DNA of 64,000 nucleotides. Source: Methylorubrum populi. Lineage in GTDB: Bacteria; Pseudomonadota; Alphaproteobacteria; Rhizobiales; Beijerinckiaceae. Made by a program: the position numbers and the translations under genes. The DNA is taken from NCBI RefSeq assembly GCF_002355515.1, contig NZ_AP014809.1, positions 1,512,501-1,576,500 on the forward strand, written 5' to 3'. This document shows positions 61,309-64,000 of this stretch, in pieces (position 1 is the first letter of the stretch; the number at the start of each line of letters is the position of its first letter). The notes under the pieces are model-generated. The model had not been told where the DNA came from, ran no database searches, and saw only the letters and a program-made list of their open reading frames with translations.

Positions 61309-61646
61309 GGGGAGGCCTCCTCGAGCACTTCCTCCACCTCGCAGACGAGATCGCGGCGGCACCCGTCGGGGTCTTCGGCGGAGCGGATGGCGAAGCGCCG
61401 CGTCCCGTCGGCAAGGCGCGTGGCCGAGGTGACGCCGGGGCTATAGCGCAGGCGGGCCCGGTAGAGGCCGGGCCGGTCGAGGCGCCCGCCGCGGGGTGCG
61501 GCGGCGGTGCCGAGGGCCTCCAGCGAGCCCCACATCACGGGCCCGGCGACGTAGCGGCGCAGCCGGCCGCCGAACCCGTCGGGCTCGTCCACCGGCACTT
61601 CGAGCACGAGGCGCCGCCGTCGCGTGCCGAGCGGCCTGCGAGTCAT
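61305..61646 (-). CDS. GTA head-tail adaptor (gp7-like)
   Basis: A 113-residue protein of the head-tail joining family (gp10 of HK97/SPP1 gp16 type): RRRLVLEVPVDEPDGFGGRLRRYVAGPVMWGSLEAL, then RARLRYSPGVTSATRLADGTRRFAI. It links the connector to the tail terminator. Intact; ends in a GTGA overlap with the next gene. Confidence 0.88.
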   Translation of the reverse strand: MTRRPLGTRRRRLVLEVPVDEPDGFGGRLRRYVAGPVMWGSLEALGTAAAPRGGRLDRPGLYRARLRYSPGVTSATRLADGTRRFAIRSAEDPDGCRRDLVCEVEEVLEEASP

Positions 61647-61668
61647 CGTCGGTCTCCTTGGCGTAGGA

Positions 61669-62244
61669 TCAGAGCCGCATCCGGCGGCAGGTGTCGGCGA
61701 GTCCCGCCGCCTCGGGCGGCAGCGGCCGCGGCGCGCCGTCGCGGCCCGCATCGCCGCGGTTCTCGAACCAGTCGGCGACCGTCAGGCGCAGGGCCTGGAT
61801 CAGCGGCTCGGGCACCGGCGGCCCCTCGCCGCCGCAGCCGGCGCTCACCTCGACCAGCGCCGAGGCCGGGCCGAGCGGCGGGAGGTCCGGTCCGAACAGG
61901 AGGCAGGGCGCCTCCCAGGGGTCGGGGCCGATCCGGATCGGTCCCGGCTCGATCGCGGTGACGCCGCCGCGCGCATCGACCCGGCCGGCGCGCAGAACGG
62001 CGACGAGCGGGCTCAGCGGCAGCGGCAGCAGGCCGAGCCGGGGCCAATCCGACAGCACGACCCGGAAGCGGGCGGGCCGCAGCAGACGGCGGGCGGCCGT
62101 CTCGACCGCCGCCCGCGCCGCGGGGATCAGGCGGGTGATCAGGCCGTCCTCGGCGGTCTCGTCGGAGGAGAGCCGGAGATAGGCGCGCATCTCCGGCAGG
62201 CTCACCGGCTCGACGCCGGTCTCCTCGACGCGTATCGGGATCAT
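61669..62244 (-). CDS. GTA head-tail connector (gp6-like)
   Basis: A 191-residue protein. Connector family marks are VEPVSLPEMRAYLRLSSDETAEDGLITRLIPAARAAVETAARRLL near the start and PLIQALRLTVADWFENRG near the end. It binds below the portal ring. It is the first (most upstream) gene of the tail module in this window. Upstream, where major capsid, prohead protease, portal and terminase genes usually follow, the next gene is a plus-strand protease. Confidence 0.9.
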   Translation of the reverse strand: MIPIRVEETGVEPVSLPEMRAYLRLSSDETAEDGLITRLIPAARAAVETAARRLLRPARFRVVLSDWPRLGLLPLPLSPLVAVLRAGRVDARGGVTAIEPGPIRIGPDPWEAPCLLFGPDLPPLGPASALVEVSAGCGGEGPPVPEPLIQALRLTVADWFENRGDAGRDGAPRPLPPEAAGLADTCRRMRL

Positions 62245-62277
62245 GCCGTCTTCTCCTGAAAGCGTCCTTCGCCATCG

Positions 62278-63042
62278 ATGCGCGCGCCGAACCCATTTCC
62301 CGCGCGCGCGGCGCGCCCTGCCCTCCGCGCGGCGGCACTCGCGCTTCTGCTCGCTGCGACGCCGGCGGCGGCCATCGTCGGCGGCCGGGAGGGCGCCGAG
62401 GTACCCGGCGCGGCCTCGGTGGTGATGGTGCTGACGTCGGGCGGCGGGGTCTGCTCCGGGATCGTCGTCGCTCCCGACGCGGTGCTCACCGCCGGCCATT
62501 GCGTGGCGGGCGTGGGCGAGAACCGCGTCCATTTCCGCGATGAGACGGGCCGCCCCGTCCTGATCGAGACGGCCGCCCGCAGCCTGCATCCGGCCTATGA
62601 CGGCGATGCCGTTCGCGGGCGCACTCGCTCCATCGATCTCGCGCTTCTGCGCACCCGCGAGCTCCTTCCCGCCCGGTTCGCGCCGGCCGCTCTGAGCGCC
62701 GCGATGCCGCGGGCGGGCGAGAGCCTGACGCTCGCCGGTTACGGCGCGGTTCGCGGCGGCGACCGCCGCTCGATCGGCCGCTACCGCGGCGCGGCCCTCA
62801 CGGTGGTCGAGCCCTACGGCCCGAGCCGCATCCTGGTCTGGATGCAGGCGAAGGGAGCCGGCGGCTGCCAGGGTGATTCTGGCGGACCGATCCTCGATGG
62901 CGCGGCGGTGGTGGCGGTGGCCGCCTGGGTGAAGGACGCCTGCGGCGGCCTCACGCAGGGCATCCTGCTCGGGCCGCAGCGGGACTGGATCGACCGGACC
63001 CTCGCCGGCTGGCGCACCTCCGCGCGCTGGTCACATCCTTAA
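62278..63042 (+). CDS. secreted trypsin-like serine protease
   Basis: A 254-residue S1-family protease. The signal peptide (LALLLAATPAAA) is followed at once by IVGGREGAEVPG, the mature N-terminus typical of activated trypsin-like enzymes, so it may need no separate propeptide cut. The triad is complete: His in VLTAGHCVAG (about residue 76), Asp in SIDLALLRT (about 121) and Ser in GGCQGDSGGPILDG (about 204). It is divergent from the GTA tail module, only 33 bases from the gp6 start. Confidence 0.92.
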   Translation: MRAPNPFPARAARPALRAAALALLLAATPAAAIVGGREGAEVPGAASVVMVLTSGGGVCSGIVVAPDAVLTAGHCVAGVGENRVHFRDETGRPVLIETAARSLHPAYDGDAVRGRTRSIDLALLRTRELLPARFAPAALSAAMPRAGESLTLAGYGAVRGGDRRSIGRYRGAALTVVEPYGPSRILVWMQAKGAGGCQGDSGGPILDGAAVVAVAAWVKDACGGLTQGILLGPQRDWIDRTLAGWRTSARWSHP

Positions 63043-63180
63043 CCGATCGTGATCCCGGCGCCGACGCCGTCAAGGAACCGGAGCTTGGCCGCCGAATTGC
63101 CTTCGGATACGCTTCAACCGGTCCGGGATTCGGCCGCGGCACCCCGCGGAACACTCCCTGGCCCTGGAGAACGGAAACGA

Positions 63181-64000
63181 TGGTTGCGAGCCCCCTTCGC
63201 GCGTGCCTGCTCGGTGCCCTGCTGGGACTTGTCCCGCTCTCGGCGCAGGCTGTGGTCGAGGGCCGCACCTCGCGCGATCCCGGCGGCCTGCGCGCTTCGG
63301 TGGTGCGCATCGAGAGCACGCAGGGCGAGATCTGCTCGGGCACCCTGATCACGCAGGACATCGTGCTCACCGCGGCGCACTGCGTGATGCACAAGGCGGG
63401 CTACAACGTGGTCGTGGTTGATCCGAATTTCCGCCAGCGGCGCCTGCGCGCCGTCGCGGTCTCGATGCATCCCGAATTCGTCCCCGGCACGACGCCGGAG
63501 GAGCAGCCGGGCATCGACCTCGCCCTGATCAAGCTGGAACAGCCGGTCGGTCCCGGCTTCCGCCCGCTCGATCCCCGCGGCGGCGCGATCACCACCGGCG
63601 ACAACGTGGACATCGCCGGCTTCGGCGTGCTCGCCGAGAACCGCCGCAACACCGCGCGGACGCTGCGCACGGCGCATCTCGTCTCGATCGGCTCGCTGCA
63701 GGTCGCCAACCGCGTCACCGTCGTGACCGACGCGCGGCGCCTGGCCGAGACCGCGGGCGCGGGCGCCTGCCTGGGCGATTCCGGCGGGCCGATCCTGCGC
63801 GGCGGCCAGATGGTTGGCGTGGTGAGCTGGTCGAGCGGCGCCATGCGCCAGGACCGGCGCGCCCGCACCGCCTGCGGCGGTTTCACCGCCGTGACGCCCA
63901 CCGGGGAACACGCGAGCTGGATCTCCTCTCGCGCGGCCGAGATGGAGGCGATGAGCCCCGACATGGCGGCGGCGCAGGCCGGGCGCACCGAGTGGATGGC
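63181..64000 (+). CDS. secreted trypsin-like serine protease, 3' end beyond window
   Basis: The frame is open to the window edge; 273 residues are seen. The signal peptide (ACLLGALLGLVPLSAQA) precedes VVEGRTSRDPGG, a less exact mature start than its neighbour's. The triad is complete: His in IVLTAAHCVMH (about residue 67), Asp in GIDLALIKL (about 114) and Ser in GACLGDSGGPILRGG (about 201). The protein continues past the protease domain (WISSRAAEMEAMSPDMAAAQ), so it has a C-terminal extension. Ribosome site GGAG lies upstream of ATG 63181. It is a tandem relative of the previous gene. Confidence 0.92.

Noticed and set aside
50730..62244. Ordinary prophage
   Set aside because: No integrase, repressor, replication or terminase genes are visible, and gene order and protein sizes match the GTA tail module, including the TIM-barrel tip protein and short tape measure.

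Overview
The window is very GC-rich and gene-dense. It looks like chromosome of an alphaproteobacterium of the Hyphomicrobiales, most like Methylobacterium/Methylorubrum. The grounds are a cycHJKL-type ccmI-ccmE-ccmF-ccmH operon, a gene-transfer-agent (GTA) tail cluster, a NepR-like anti-sigma protein, a FeuP/FeuQ-like two-component pair and high-GC codon use throughout. This is inferred from gene content only; no rRNA or species marker is present.

Layout. 1-3.2 kb: end of a YeeE/YedE transporter gene, tRNA-Arg(TCT), and a molybdopterin subunit of a xanthine-dehydrogenase-type enzyme without its usual partner subunits. 3.3-7.1 kb: a 1286-residue protein with two glycosyltransferase domains, followed by about 900 bp with no gene and an AT-rich dip. 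8-11 kb: an ECF sigma/anti-sigma pair and a periplasmic L,D-transpeptidase. 11.4-17 kb: a copper cluster (DUF2946, YcnI-PCuAC fusion, PCuAC, SCO, a second DUF2946, TonB-dependent receptor). 17-23 kb: a vapC remnant, an OprB-type porin, and a GntR regulator divergent from a TRAP transporter. 23-27 kb: a NepR-like protein, small genes, cysteine synthase, and a peptidoglycan-binding pseudo-protease. 27-35 kb: alpha-2-macroglobulin and penicillin-binding protein 1C, then a small multidrug/guanidinium exporter. 35-42 kb: an HTH regulator, a class GN sortase with its VIT/vWA substrate, a phosphatase, an unknown protein, and a DUF1007/NicO metal pair. 42-50.5 kb: cytochrome c maturation genes and a two-component system split by a vapBC pair. 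50.7-62.2 kb: GTA/phage-tail cluster on the minus strand. 62.3-64 kb: two trypsin-like protease genes.

How the genes work together. The copper cluster joins outer-membrane uptake (TonB receptor), periplasmic copper chaperones and SCO-dependent assembly of cytochrome oxidase. The ccm genes provide heme attachment for c-type cytochromes. Alpha-2-macroglobulin plus PBP1C is a known pairing for envelope defence and repair. The GTA cluster encodes head-tail connector, tail tube, tape measure and baseplate proteins in the canonical order. The head genes (terminase, portal, protease, capsid) are not in the window.

The most interesting signal is in the copper cluster. Both DUF2946 genes end with the same Arg-Ala-Pro-Pro-(Ala/Val)-(Ala/Val)-stop. 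In both, the stop-codon region can pair with a shared TCAGACAAC element that overlaps the Shine-Dalgarno of the next gene, with a GATCG/CGATC hairpin inside. This looks like a duplicated nascent-chain copper attenuator of the CutF type. A second candidate is a guanidine-II-like ACGG hairpin next to a hairpin holding the ribosome site of the SugE-type exporter. Two frameshifted genes (vapC and a DUF2793 tail gene) may be true lesions or sequence errors.
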